Shown here: one piece after another, positions 55,075-64,000 of the stretch
Layout of the letters: every line of letters starts with the position of its first letter
Position numbering within the stretch: the first letter of the stretch is position 1
Assembly (NCBI RefSeq): GCF_022701255.1
Contig: NZ_CP031705.1
Location: forward strand, 2,555,501 to 2,619,500
Direction: 5' to 3'
From: Microcoleus vaginatus HSN003
GTDB taxonomy: Bacteria > Cyanobacteriota > Cyanobacteriia > Cyanobacteriales > Microcoleaceae
DNA length: 64,000 nucleotides
Program-made: the position numbers and the translations under genes
Notes under the pieces: generated by a model
Database searches by the model: none
Told to the model about the DNA's origin: nothing
Seen by the model: only the letters and a program-made list of their open reading frames with translations

Positions 55075-56913
55075 ATGGCGCGCCCTGAAAGTCCTTGCCT
55101 CAGTATAGCGATCGCTCGCCTGAGAACCGCTGGGGCAAACCATTTTGCCACTTGGGTTCTACAAGCTCCCTATCCCAGCGGGTACGTTCACCACGACTGT
55201 ATGTGGCCCGATACCCTATCCCAATCTTGGAAAGCTTGGCAGGAAATGTTTTCGCCCTCCGGGACAATTCACGAATTGCCCCTAAATCCTGATGGCAGTT
55301 TCGTCTCGCCGGAAAACAACCAGAATATACTGGCAGAAACTGAACAACGAAGTCCTCAGTCGCTAGACCTCGCTCCAGCGACGCCCTCTGTGCCGCTCCA
55401 CCTCGGTCAACGGGGGTGGGGCGACAAAGGGGATCAGCATCCGCCTCGGCCACCGGCAAGCTACAGCAGCCGCCTGATGCAGCATTTGGGGATGAATCTT
55501 TGGCAGTGGCTGTTTGAAGGGCCGATTCAGGGTAGTCTCCAGGAAAGTAAAGGTATCGCGATCGGGCAAAATCTACCCCTGCGAGTGCGCGTAGACTTGC
55601 GCGAACCGTATTTAATTGCTTTACCTTGGGAAATTATGCAGCCTCAAGCCGGTCAACCGGCAATTTCTCTGTCGCAGCAACTGCTTTTTAGCCGCACTAC
55701 CAGCAATGTTGAACCTTTGCCACCCCTGCAGCCTGCGGAGTCGCTCAACATTTTGCTAGTTTTGGGACAAGCAGAACCCGGCCGCGGTGCTAATTCTCAA
55801 TTTTCCAACAGCAATAACGGTCATTTGCAGTTGGGAGAGGAAGCACTCGCCTTAGCTGGCATTCTCGAAAGTGCTTTTCAAACCGACGACAGCGGCAAAT
55901 ATTTTGACATCAGCGTTCCGACTCGCGTCGATACTCTGATCGAACCTACTCCGGCGGAACTCATTTCTCGGCTGGAAACGCAAGCTTACAACATTCTGTT
56001 TTACGCGGGCCACGGAATCCCCGGCCCCGACGGCGGTTTGCTGTTTTTGGGGCCGGAAACGGCGATTAATGGCACTGAACTAGCTCAGGTATTAGTTCGG
56101 TGCCGCGTGACTCTGGCGGTGTTTAATGCCTGCTGGGGAGCTCAGCCGGCGGTGGAGAGGTTGCACTCAACTAACGGCCAGCAACAGGCGATCGCCCGCA
56201 GCAGTTTGGCTGAGGTACTGATCCATCACGGGGTGCCTGCGGTGTTGGGGATGCGGGACTCGATCGCCGATCGCGAGGCCCTGAGTTTTATCCAAACTTT
56301 TGCTCAAGCTTTGGCCGGACGGATGTCGATCGATCGGGCAGTCGCTGTCGCCAGACAGCAGCTATTAACGCTCTACAAGTTCAATCAACCGGCTTGGACG
56401 CTGCCTGTGCTGTATATGCACCCTGAGTTTGACGGTCAGCTAACTGAGCCGGTAGATGACCTAAAAACTGAATTGCCTTTAAATTCTTCTACTTGGCTGG
56501 GACGGTTGCCGTCTTGTGCTTATTTGCGGGGGCGCCATCGACCAAATGCCAAATCTACCGAATCGACCAATCAGGTTTGGCCGATTCGCGCAGGTATGGT
56601 TAGAGTCGGACGCTGGGAAGAAAACGACGTAGTGATTCGAGAACAGTGGGTTTCTCAAAAACACGCCGAGATTTTCTGCCGAAACACTATCGGAGATAGC
56701 CGGGAAGAACCTAGCTATTTCTTGCGCGATTTTTCTCGCTACGGGACTCTAGTTTTGGGATCTCAGGGATGGCAGAGAGTTCACCACCAAGAATTGCTGC
56801 TACGCAGCGGGACTCAGCTAAAATTTGGCAGTTCTCAAGGTCAGATTTTTGAGTTCACTATTGAGGTTCCTAAAACTTCGGGCTACAGTGAGACTGATTG
56901 CGGAACGAATTAA
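55075..56913 (+). CDS. CHAT domain protein with C-terminal FHA domain
   Basis: The 612-aa soluble protein joins a caspase-like CHAT protease domain (about 150-470) to an FHA domain (about 500-600). The CHAT catalytic His is in NILFYAGHGIPGPDGG near 310 and the Cys in AVFNACWGAQPA near 353. VNLRE-like (VDLREPYLIALPWEIM) marks the domain start. The FHA part has the phospho-Thr pocket pattern GRWEENDVVI, SQKHAEIFC and RYGTLVL. In such proteins FHA would recruit a phosphorylated partner, perhaps a Ser/Thr kinase target, and the protease would act on it; this is inference. N-terminal residues 1-130 are not assigned. A small gene follows after 166 bp in the same direction. Confidence 0.88.
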   Translation: MARPESPCLSIAIARLRTAGANHFATWVLQAPYPSGYVHHDCMWPDTLSQSWKAWQEMFSPSGTIHELPLNPDGSFVSPENNQNILAETEQRSPQSLDLAPATPSVPLHLGQRGWGDKGDQHPPRPPASYSSRLMQHLGMNLWQWLFEGPIQGSLQESKGIAIGQNLPLRVRVDLREPYLIALPWEIMQPQAGQPAISLSQQLLFSRTTSNVEPLPPLQPAESLNILLVLGQAEPGRGANSQFSNSNNGHLQLGEEALALAGILESAFQTDDSGKYFDISVPTRVDTLIEPTPAELISRLETQAYNILFYAGHGIPGPDGGLLFLGPETAINGTELAQVLVRCRVTLAVFNACWGAQPAVERLHSTNGQQQAIARSSLAEVLIHHGVPAVLGMRDSIADREALSFIQTFAQALAGRMSIDRAVAVARQQLLTLYKFNQPAWTLPVLYMHPEFDGQLTEPVDDLKTELPLNSSTWLGRLPSCAYLRGRHRPNAKSTESTNQVWPIRAGMVRVGRWEENDVVIREQWVSQKHAEIFCRNTIGDSREEPSYFLRDFSRYGTLVLGSQGWQRVHHQELLLRSGTQLKFGSSQGQIFEFTIEVPKTSGYSETDCGTN

Positions 56914-57079
56914 GGTGCGCGTGTAGCTAATGAAGGCAAGCGGCGAGTGGCACAGCAAAGTTCTGGGCGTTGAGTCTCCAATCTGAATTTAAAAGAGTTA
57001 CTTACCACTGATAGCTCCCAACTAGCTCTTGGCACAGTCCCCCTTCTATATTTTCCTTTTCCCCCTGAGGTATTACATC

Positions 57080-57661
57080 ATGGCTACCCAATCTCCTGAT
57101 TCTGAATATTTTCGCGACTCACAAACTCAGGCCCAGATGGAACTTCTCGCCACAATAGTTCAGACTGATGTTGCTTATCCCTGGAATCCTGCACAGCTTG
57201 AATCAGAATCTTATTTGGCTGCCCTAGAGCAGGAATTTGCGCTATCTGATTCCTTCAGCGACAGCGATATTGCCCTGAAGTCGCAAGTTTTATTCTCGCA
57301 ATTAGAACAAGTTTGGCTGGCGACTGCTCTGCAAAAATCTTTGCGCGAAAAATTTGCTCGCGTTCCTCAAGATTTTCTGGCCAGCATCGCTCAAAGCGTG
57401 CAAAACGCAACTGTTAAGTATCAATCTTTAGCTGACCAAATGGTGGAGTGCGTCTTAGATATTTTGCCTCAGTGGGCTGAGGAAGATTTGCAGGTGTTGG
57501 CACGTCCTTTGGCTTATGCCATGCGAGATGTTGATTCGGAAGGGGGGGAATTGGTCATGGCTACTAAAAGACCTTGGGCCCAATTGTCGGAAATAGAACA
57601 AGCCAGAGTTAGTTTGGCTGTCGCCCGCTATGCAATCTCGCAATTAGAAATTGCTGATTAG
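57080..57661 (+). CDS. Conserved hypothetical protein downstream of CHAT-FHA
   Basis: I do not recognise a family. The 193-aa product starts at ATG 57080, chosen because TGAGG lies about 9 nt upstream; an ATG-like start at 57029 would add a hydrophobic 17 residues of leader (MAQSPFYIFLFPLRYYI). The protein is helical and acidic with no membrane span: SLREKFARVPQDFLASIAQS, QWAEEDLQVLARPLAYAMRD, and a final EIEQARVSLAVARYAISQLE. It may be a partner or target of the CHAT-FHA protein, from position only. Confidence 0.75.
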   Translation: MATQSPDSEYFRDSQTQAQMELLATIVQTDVAYPWNPAQLESESYLAALEQEFALSDSFSDSDIALKSQVLFSQLEQVWLATALQKSLREKFARVPQDFLASIAQSVQNATVKYQSLADQMVECVLDILPQWAEEDLQVLARPLAYAMRDVDSEGGELVMATKRPWAQLSEIEQARVSLAVARYAISQLEIAD

Positions 57662-58269
57662 TTTTTGGATGGCTAAATTTTTGTGCTGCGATAGCGGTAA
57701 TTTTTTTAAATTAATATAAAATTTATCTACCTTTAGTTAGATGTAAAATTCGTCTAATTGCTAAATTCTCTGGATTGCTATAGTTTGATATAGCAATCCT
57801 ATTTAGTTTGTAGACAAGATAATTTTTTTTGGACTGTAGCAAGCGCACCCGACGTTTATGACTCAGATGTGGCAGCATTTTCAATAAGCTTTTTAGGGGC
57901 GGCGTCCGAGAAACGGCCCGCAATAAAAAATTTTTATTGTGGAACAGGCTTGAAAGCCTTTTGCAGGAATGTCAGCAAAAGGTAAGTTAGGAGGTTCTTA
58001 ATTGCTGAAATCCTTGCCGAAGATTGCTTCTGACTTTTCTCCTAGATAACTAAAGCCTTTTTCCTTCTTCCTTCTGCTATCTTGTGCCAGGTTTGGACTC
58101 GCTAAGAAGTTTGGCAACACCCAGCCAGATGAATTATCATACAATGGGCAGAATGTTAAAAAATGTAAATATGGTAATTGGGGTGTGTCGGAATTTTCAA
58201 CTGAATTAAAAAGTGGACAGCAGGAAACCGTTACTGTTGCATACACGATCGGGACTTTAAAATTATTTT
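57662..58269. other. Gap with a perfect 11-bp hairpin
   Basis: GGATTGCTATA (57772-57782) and TATAGCAATCC (57789-57799) pair perfectly around a 6-nt loop, about 110 bases after the previous stop. A half-copy of the GGAACAGGC repeat is near 57942. No gene is supported in this 608-base gap; the right end probably holds the promoter of the cellulose-synthase-like gene. Confidence 0.45.
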
Positions 58270-60771
58270 ATGACAACTTCAAGATTTGATCTTCAAGACT
58301 TGAAACGCCGCTTTTGGCGGATTTCGCGGGTGCCGAGGGCAACGCTAGTCGTGTTGGGGGCAGTTGCTTTCGCAGGTGCGATCGCCGGGGCCTGGTTTTC
58401 AGGTGAAGGTACTGTCAGCGATATTTTTGCCACAATCAACACTTGGCAGCAAAACCCGCCTGTGTGGCTGCAAGTGCCTGCTACGAGCAAAATGTATTTG
58501 TTAGTGCCGACTATCGCGCTTGTCTCCGTTGCTTTAGCTGCAATTAAAATTTCCCCTCAACCGCAGAAATGGTCGCGCGCTGTAGTAGTTGCAATAGTTC
58601 TGGCTTTAACCATTCGCTACGTTTTATGGCGATCGCTCGCTACTCTAAATTTAACCGATCCCTTCAACGGTATCTTTAGTTTGGGGCTGTTTTTCCTAGA
58701 AATGCTACTGGTTTTCAACACCAGTATTCAACTGTATTTAATGCTGAGAATGAAAGACCGGCGTCGAGAAGCCGATCGCATGGCAGTTGCAGTTGAAGCT
58801 GGAAACTTCACCCCGTCCGTAGATATTTTTATCCCAACTTACAACGAGCCGGCTTTTATTTTACGGCGCACAGTCATCGGCTGTCAAGCTGTAGATTATG
58901 CCAACAAAAAAGTATATTTGCTCGACGATACCAAGCGCCATGAAATCAAGTTGCTGGCAAAAGAACTGGGATGCGAGTATATAACCAGACCCGATAATAT
59001 TCACGCCAAAGCGGGAAACATTAATCATGCCACAGCCCTAACTAATGGAGAACTAATTGTAGTTTTCGATGCAGATTTTATTCCTACTAAAAACTTTTTA
59101 ACTCGAACAGTTGGATTTTTTCAAAATCCCGAAATCGCCCTCGTTCAAACACCGCAAAGCTTTTACAACCACGACCCCATATCCCGTAATTTAGGTTTAG
59201 AAAATGTGCTAGCGCCGGAAGAAGAAATCTTTTATCGGCAAATTGAAATCATTAAAGACAGCGCCGACAGCGTGGTTTGTTGCGGTACATCTTTTGTAGT
59301 TAGGCGGAGCGCTTTAGAAGCAGCGGGAGGCTTGGTTACAGATTCAATCTGCGAAGATTATTTTACCGGAATTCGGCTGTCAGCAACCGGATATCGCTTA
59401 GTTTATTTAGATGAAAAATTGAGTGCTGGTCTGGCGGCTGAAAATATAGAGGCTCATCTAAATCAAAGGCTACGCTGGGCCCGAGGCACGCTTCAGGCAT
59501 TTTTTATTGATTCCAATCCTTTAACAATTCGCGGTCTCAGATTTGTACAAAGGCTGTCTCATTTGGAAGGATTGCTGCACTGGTTTACCAGTTTAACCAA
59601 GGTTTTATATCTGTTGATACCTTTAGCTTATTCGTTTTTCGGCATCATTCCTTTGCGGGCAAGTGCGCGGGAATTGCTGTACTTTTTCCTGCCTTACTAT
59701 TTGGTGCAACTTACTGTATTTTCTTGGCTGAACCGCAGATCGGGTTCGGCTTTGCTTTCCGATGTTTATTCGTTCGTTCAGTGTATTCCTTTAGCTGTGA
59801 CGGTGGTGAGTTCCATGCTGAATCCCTTTGGGAAAGGGTTTCAGGTGACGCCAAAAGGAATGGCGAGCGATCGCTTTCGTTTTAACTGGAATTTGGGATG
59901 GCCTTTGATTGTTTTGTTTGCAGCTACAGCAATAAGTTTGTGGCACAATTTAAACATTAATTTAGTTAAAAATTTTGGCACCGTACAGTCAATATCAGAA
60001 AGTGCACATTGGTCAAAAGGAATGAGTTTGGGATGGATTTGGAGCGCTTACAACCTGCTGATGCTGGGGATTGCATTACTAATTTTGGTGGATATTCCTA
60101 AACCGGACATTTACGAATGGTTCAATTTACGCAGGGTTGTACAATTAAATATTGGCGGTCAAAGTTTTTGGGGTGTAACCACTGTAATTTCGGAAAGTGG
60201 CGCTGAAGTTGCTTTGACGCAGTGGCCAAGTTTTGCGGTGAAAAATAAAGGCAGTAAAGAGAGTTTTACAGCAGCAGAAATTTTGCCAAAATATGCCTTT
60301 GAGACAAGTTTATCGCAGGGTAAAATAAAAGCGAGCCCTCGCAGTGCGGCAGTCAAGCCAAGGAACTCGGTAGCGCCGTCTGTTGTGGAGTTGGGTACTA
60401 AGGGGAGTTTTGCCAAAGGTTTGATTGATTGCGATTCGGCGACTCTGAAAATTATGGAAGAGAATTGTTTTATTCCTGTGGCTAAAATTGAGTTGGTGAG
60501 CGATAAATCTCAGTTGGAGTCTAGTTTTCGGGATGGGAAAGAGTGCAGTTTTGGGGAATTTCCCACTGTGCGAATTGCGTTCGATCGCCTGAACATTAGC
60601 CAGCACCGCTGTTTGATCGAAATGCTGTATTGTCGCCCGGGCCAGTGGCAGCGGCAGGAAACTCCCGGAGAATGGCGATCGCTGTGGCTGTTGCTGAGAA
60701 TTGCTTTGAAACCGAGGGCTGTTTTTGAGAGGAATAGGTCAGTTAGACCGATCGGAGTTTCGCAAATTTAG
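58270..60771 (+). CDS. Cellulose synthase-like glycosyltransferase (BcsA family) with PilZ-like C-terminus
   Basis: The 833-aa membrane GT2 polymerises beta-glucan and moves it across the membrane. About four N-terminal spans precede the catalytic loop. Motifs in order: FIPTYNEPAF near 188, YLLDDTKRHE near 217, VVFDADF near 267, SICEDY near 360 (CED in place of TED), and QRLRWARGTLQ near 399. Further spans lie at about 430-600. A PilZ-like region starts near 622 (LRRVVQLNIGGQSFW; ISESGAEVAL), but the usual R-x-x-x-R and D-x-S-x-x-G residues are partly missing. It is transcribed alone; no BcsB or cellulase gene is nearby. Cellulose or a mixed glucan is the likely product. Confidence 0.88.
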   Translation: MTTSRFDLQDLKRRFWRISRVPRATLVVLGAVAFAGAIAGAWFSGEGTVSDIFATINTWQQNPPVWLQVPATSKMYLLVPTIALVSVALAAIKISPQPQKWSRAVVVAIVLALTIRYVLWRSLATLNLTDPFNGIFSLGLFFLEMLLVFNTSIQLYLMLRMKDRRREADRMAVAVEAGNFTPSVDIFIPTYNEPAFILRRTVIGCQAVDYANKKVYLLDDTKRHEIKLLAKELGCEYITRPDNIHAKAGNINHATALTNGELIVVFDADFIPTKNFLTRTVGFFQNPEIALVQTPQSFYNHDPISRNLGLENVLAPEEEIFYRQIEIIKDSADSVVCCGTSFVVRRSALEAAGGLVTDSICEDYFTGIRLSATGYRLVYLDEKLSAGLAAENIEAHLNQRLRWARGTLQAFFIDSNPLTIRGLRFVQRLSHLEGLLHWFTSLTKVLYLLIPLAYSFFGIIPLRASARELLYFFLPYYLVQLTVFSWLNRRSGSALLSDVYSFVQCIPLAVTVVSSMLNPFGKGFQVTPKGMASDRFRFNWNLGWPLIVLFAATAISLWHNLNINLVKNFGTVQSISESAHWSKGMSLGWIWSAYNLLMLGIALLILVDIPKPDIYEWFNLRRVVQLNIGGQSFWGVTTVISESGAEVALTQWPSFAVKNKGSKESFTAAEILPKYAFETSLSQGKIKASPRSAAVKPRNSVAPSVVELGTKGSFAKGLIDCDSATLKIMEENCFIPVAKIELVSDKSQLESSFRDGKECSFGEFPTVRIAFDRLNISQHRCLIEMLYCRPGQWQRQETPGEWRSLWLLLRIALKPRAVFERNRSVRPIGVSQI

Positions 60772-60895
60772 AGCGAGTTTCCATCGCGGGCGGGTTTCAC
60801 CAAACCTTTATCGCGCCAAGAAACAATCCCATCAAGCTGCCCCCGCCAAGGAACAATGGTAAATTTTACATAGACAAATGACCCGAACTTGTTTT

Positions 60896-62323
60896 TTAAT
60901 TAATCGGCACAAACTCGTAACCGTAACTCGTGCGATTTCCCGGTTTAACAGTTACTAATTGAACTGCTCGATTGCGATCGCCCGAAGGTAAAAACCGAAT
61001 CGGGCCGGATGCTCCATTTGCCGAAAAATCGGACGCCGATAAAGTTTGTTGAATGCCTGTACGAGTCGGATTGCGCCCTAAACCGACAATTAAGGCGATC
61101 GTCGCGTCGTAGGCTAAAGCTGTGCGCCAACTTACTTCCGCATTCCAAAGTTGTTTGGATGTTTCGCGAAAGTTTGACTGTGGATCTGCGAGAATGTGCC
61201 AAGGAACAGCCAGCACCATATCGGTTGCTCCTGCGCCACCGATTTGCAGTGTTTTAGCACTATAAGCATCGTCTCCTGCTAGTAATGGCAGGCGTTTGGC
61301 GTTTACTTGCACTACTTGCAAAGCTTGGTCGAGCGTGGCTGAATCGGATGCTAACAGAATCACTTCGGCTCCTTGGGCGATCGCACTTTTAACGCTCTCG
61401 GCAGCATTAAAAGCGCCATTAGCAAAGTCAAATTCGCCTACTATTTGTCCTCCATCTCCGTAAATAGCAGTAGTAAATTCATCTTTTAAAGATTTGCTGT
61501 AACTGCTGGCAGAATTGAAAAATACAGCAGCTTTTTGCTTTTGCAATTTTCCCACCATATAGCGGGAAAGAGCATTAGCCGCAAACCGATCGCTCGGCAC
61601 TGTCCGAAATATATTGTTGCCAACTCCTGAGATCTGCACAGACGTACTTGTCGGAGAAATTGCTACTAATTGTTTTTGCTGATAAATCTTGCTGGCTGCT
61701 AGCGTTGTATCTGAAGCAAAATGCCCGATTACTCCTAAAATTTCCGAGTTATTTGCTAAAGCACTGGCAATTTGTGCAGCCATTTCTGGGTTGTTGTCAT
61801 CGTTAGCAATTAGCACTTTTAATGGAGTGCCGCTAATGCCTCCACTTTGGTTGATTTCATTTTGAGCTTGAGCTACGCCCCGCATAATTTCTAGAGCAGC
61901 ATTGAGATCGCCGCCAATGGGAACCGCAGTGGCAATTGTGTAGGATTTTTGATTGCCGATGCGGGCGTTGTTGAGGTAAATTAGTGCTTCTGGATCGTTG
62001 CGATTGGTTTTCAGCGAAGCTTCTAAGTCGGAAATAGCTGCGTTATAGTTGCCAGATGCGATCGCCTGTACTGCTGCTTGTTTGGTTGTTGTGGCTTGCT
62101 CTGGAAGTAACAGTTTTTGGCCAGCACTCAGACGCTGCCCAATTGCCTGGTCTGATTGCGGCGAATTCCCTGTCGAAGATTTGGGAAATGTCTGATTTTG
62201 GGGCGATGAACCTCCGAGATTGATGCCGCCTTGGCTTACTAGCCACCAAATACCTGCACCGGCTAGCCCGAGCGTAATTAGGAGCGATAATAGCAGAATA
62301 GCGGTTTCATTTTTTTGGGACAT
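60896..62323 (-). CDS. ABC transporter substrate-binding protein (Leu/Ile/Val type) with TPR-like segment
   Basis: The 475-aa protein has an N-terminal membrane anchor (AILLLSLLITLGLAGAGIWW), a Ser/Gln-rich linker, and a short TPR-like segment at about 80-120 (AVQAIASGNYNAAISDLEAS, LKTNRNDPEAL). A Peripla_BP_6 domain follows at about 130-475 (AVPIGGDLNAALEIMRGVAQ; GVIGHFASDTTLAASKIYQ; VFFNSASSYSKSLKDEF; LALVYDATIAL-like region). No permease or ATPase lies nearby, so it may be a ligand sensor rather than a transport part. The anchor and TPR segment support that idea. Confidence 0.85.
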   Translation of the reverse strand: MSQKNETAILLLSLLITLGLAGAGIWWLVSQGGINLGGSSPQNQTFPKSSTGNSPQSDQAIGQRLSAGQKLLLPEQATTTKQAAVQAIASGNYNAAISDLEASLKTNRNDPEALIYLNNARIGNQKSYTIATAVPIGGDLNAALEIMRGVAQAQNEINQSGGISGTPLKVLIANDDNNPEMAAQIASALANNSEILGVIGHFASDTTLAASKIYQQKQLVAISPTSTSVQISGVGNNIFRTVPSDRFAANALSRYMVGKLQKQKAAVFFNSASSYSKSLKDEFTTAIYGDGGQIVGEFDFANGAFNAAESVKSAIAQGAEVILLASDSATLDQALQVVQVNAKRLPLLAGDDAYSAKTLQIGGAGATDMVLAVPWHILADPQSNFRETSKQLWNAEVSWRTALAYDATIALIVGLGRNPTRTGIQQTLSASDFSANGASGPIRFLPSGDRNRAVQLVTVKPGNRTSYGYEFVPIN

Positions 62324-63312
62324 GGCTGCTGAATTTTAGATTTTAGGTTTTAGATTCAAAGAAGGAAGGAAGTTCGGCAACGAGCAATGTATGGGATGTA
62401 AAGCATTTAATAACAAGTTCTCTTTCATTTAATAATTTATGTAGAATTATGCTAATTTTCATACTTTAGATAGATGATTGGGGGCTGACATATACCTATA
62501 TTTTAGCAGTTGTTAATTTATTTGATCTTGATATTATAGAATCTAGCTGTGTAGCAGCTTAGATCCCACTGAGGTTGACTGTGATACCTGCGGATTGTCC
62601 CGTCTCTGAGAGTTTGGCTTCTTTGCCGTATTTGGCGCTGCTGGGGGTGGGAGCCATTTCTGGGGTGATTGCTGGTGCTGTTTCAGGAACCGCGTCTCCT
62701 GAGTCTGCAATCGGTGGGGGTGCGATCGCTACGCAGCCTACTAGGGCCTGCAGGGAAGCTGGCATTTCTCTTGTTTTTTTCCATCCTTTAACTCCTTGCT
62801 CGCGGCTACGAAGCCTGGAGTTAAGAGTCGCTGGCTTCTAGCTTGCTTAACTTGTTGACTGCCATTTTATGTGCCGTCATACTTCCTACTAGGGTAGAAC
62901 AATCAGCTCAATATAGTTTGTTGGAAATCATAGTTTATAGGTTTTTTGATGTTGTTTAGTTTTTTGTACACACTTTTGAGCAGCTCATATCACAATCATC
63001 ATCTAAATTCTTTTTCTTAATTATCTCTTTATTATTCCGTGAAATCTCGACAGTGGGGGAGTTCTTAATTATCCCGGAGCGGGGAAAGATTAAAGTTTTT
63101 TTAAGTTTCACAAAATAAATGACATCTTTTGTAATATAAAGAAGAAAGTTGAAAAAAATATAAAGACAAACTAATTGGATAAAAGTGTCGCTAAGGTAGT
63201 AAAAATGACGGTTTGTCAGAGAAAAAGAGTGTTAAGCTAGGCTAAGCTCAGTCACAGCAAAACCTCAATATTTAATTAAGTTCGATCGATAACAAAGGCT
63301 AAGGTAAATTCC
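62324..63312. other. Long gap upstream of ctaA
   Basis: In 989 bases I support repeats only. The heptamers and dispersed repeat lie at the left. An inverted repeat TTAACTCC (62788-62795) / GGAGTTAA (62817-62824) encloses CGCGGCTACG. Overlapping frames on both strands at 62559-62841 are proline- or alanine-rich without family features; one could be a gene remnant. The 62840-63312 part is AT-rich and should hold the ctaA promoter. Confidence 0.4.
62361..62402. repeat. Dispersed ~40-bp repeat, reverse copy
   Basis: The complement reads TTACATCCCATACATTG, then CTCGTTGCCGAACTTCC, matching the copies at 10264 and 35543. Two ATTTTAG heptamers lie just to the left (62335-62355). Confidence 0.75.
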
Positions 63313-64000
63313 ATGGCAAACTCAGTTTTAAATCAGCCAAACGCAGCAGCAGGAGTGCAGTGGCAGCCAAAAGATATTATCCGCGGCCTAGTGTGGAAAA
63401 TTGCGATCGCAACCTGGCTGTTAATGGCTGTAGGCAGCGCCACACGAGTCATGAATGCGGGGCTCGCTTGCCCCGACTGGCCGCTGTGCTACGGTCAATT
63501 AATACCCGCAGCGCAAATGAATTTGCAGGTATTTCTCGAATGGTTTCACCGGTTGGACGCAGCAGCGATCGGCTTAAGTGCGATCGCACTTTTAGGACTA
63601 TCTTTGTTTTACCGCAGCCGCCTGCCAAAATGGCTGCCTTGGGCGAGCGCCGGAGCACTATTTTTAATCGTTTTTCAGGGCGTATTGGGCGGCTTGACAG
63701 TAACACAACTGCTGAGATTTGACATCGTTACCGCTCACTTGGGAACAGCTTTACTATTTTTTGGCGCCCTGCTAGTCATCGGTTTCATGCTGACTCCCTA
63801 CGAAGCTACAGGAAATGTCGGCAAATTGGCTTGGGTAAGTTCGATCGCAGCATTGTTAGTTTACCTGCAAAGTTTGCTAGGAGCATTAGTAGGCTCTAGA
63901 TGGGCGCTGCACCAATGTTTGGATTCCTCAGAATTGTGCTCGGTAATGAACAGCCACATCGCCGGTATCGTACCAGCTACAGCAGCGACTTTAGCCTTAG
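63313..64000 (+). CDS. ctaA: Haem A synthase CtaA/Cox15 (3' end beyond the window)
   Basis: The enzyme oxidises the haem O methyl group to make haem A for cytochrome c oxidase. The ATG at 63313 starts MANSVLNQPNAAAGVQW, and 229 codons are present before the window edge. Hallmarks: TRVMNAGLACPDWPLCYGQL, with the first Cys pair; EWFHRLDAAAIG, with a haem-ligand His; GVLGGLTVTQLL; TAHLGTALLFF, with the second His; and a later Cys-x6-Cys pair in LHQCLDSSELCSVMNSHIAG. At least six membrane spans are visible. In cyanobacteria ctaB and oxidase genes often lie near; they would be past the edge. Confidence 0.95.
   Translation, partial: MANSVLNQPNAAAGVQWQPKDIIRGLVWKIAIATWLLMAVGSATRVMNAGLACPDWPLCYGQLIPAAQMNLQVFLEWFHRLDAAAIGLSAIALLGLSLFYRSRLPKWLPWASAGALFLIVFQGVLGGLTVTQLLRFDIVTAHLGTALLFFGALLVIGFMLTPYEATGNVGKLAWVSSIAALLVYLQSLLGALVGSRWALHQCLDSSELCSVMNSHIAGIVPATAATLAL

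Noticed and set aside
57998-58246. 82-aa minus-strand frame upstream of the cellulose-synthase-like gene
   Set aside because: No ribosome site, Cys/Pro-rich chance-like composition, and it occupies the expected promoter region.
62559-62841. Small frames on both strands upstream of ctaA
   Set aside because: Both are open over the same GC-richer stretch, and neither has a ribosome site or family features. A decayed gene is possible but unsupported.

Overview
The window is from a filamentous, non-heterocyst-forming type of cyanobacterium (Microcoleus/Oscillatoria/Phormidium-like). The signs are a photosystem I subunit (psaK) beside a high-light-inducible protein gene, frequent HIP1 octamers (GCGATCGC), cyanobacterial heptameric repeats (STRRs), GAF/REC hybrid kinases, a GAF-PAS adenylate cyclase and a CHAT-FHA protein. 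No rRNA, tRNA or CRISPR array was recognised.

Layout. 1-5582: the end of a giant hybrid histidine kinase and a REC-histidine kinase overlapping it by 11 nt. 5970-18352 (all minus): a surface-glycan synthesis and export operon. Its order of transcription is ABC-2 permease, ATPase with a C-terminal cargo-type domain, methyltransferase with coiled coil, a 1787-aa sulfotransferase/coiled-coil/GT2/GT2/GT4 protein, a double methyltransferase and a GT4. 18522-22794: a conserved hypothetical, ruvB, a Uma2 nuclease-fold protein and recN. 23393-31648: adenylate cyclase, a duplicated-domain hypothetical, and two paralogous Ser/Thr kinases, the second cut cleanly by a 1016-bp IS630-family element. 31908-36743: pyrophosphatase (ppa), metallo-beta-lactamase-fold hydrolase, two-CXXCH cytochrome, HPP-family membrane protein and phosphodiester glycosidase. 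36885-40025: PEP carboxylase. 41293-47797: a DUF1574/SGNH-like membrane protein and a zinc metalloprotease. 48015-50982: psaK, hlip and hflX. 51462-56913: a PEP-CTERM protein, grxC, gshB, an oxidoreductase and CHAT-FHA. 57080-62323: a hypothetical, a cellulose-synthase-like protein and a periplasmic-binding protein. 63313-end: ctaA, cut by the window edge.

How genes may work together. The 12-kb glycan operon resembles Wzm/Wzt systems in which a methyltransferase with a coiled-coil ruler caps the chain and the ATPase C-terminal domain reads the cap. Three of its proteins share features: a beta-rich module with an R-x-D signature and a Trp/Arg-rich tail after the coiled coil. This is the strongest candidate for an undescribed system here. 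grxC and gshB together serve glutathione metabolism. psaK and hlip suggest light-responsive photosystem remodelling.

The non-coding space is rich in small repeats: heptamer arrays, a 66-bp tandem duplication overlapping a gene end, REP-like palindromes, a TA-flanked MITE-like element, and a dispersed repeat of about 40 bp. One copy of that last repeat is translated inside the giant glycosyltransferase. hflX has no ordinary start codon at its expected N-terminus. All calls rest on reading the sequence and on known motifs; no database search was run.
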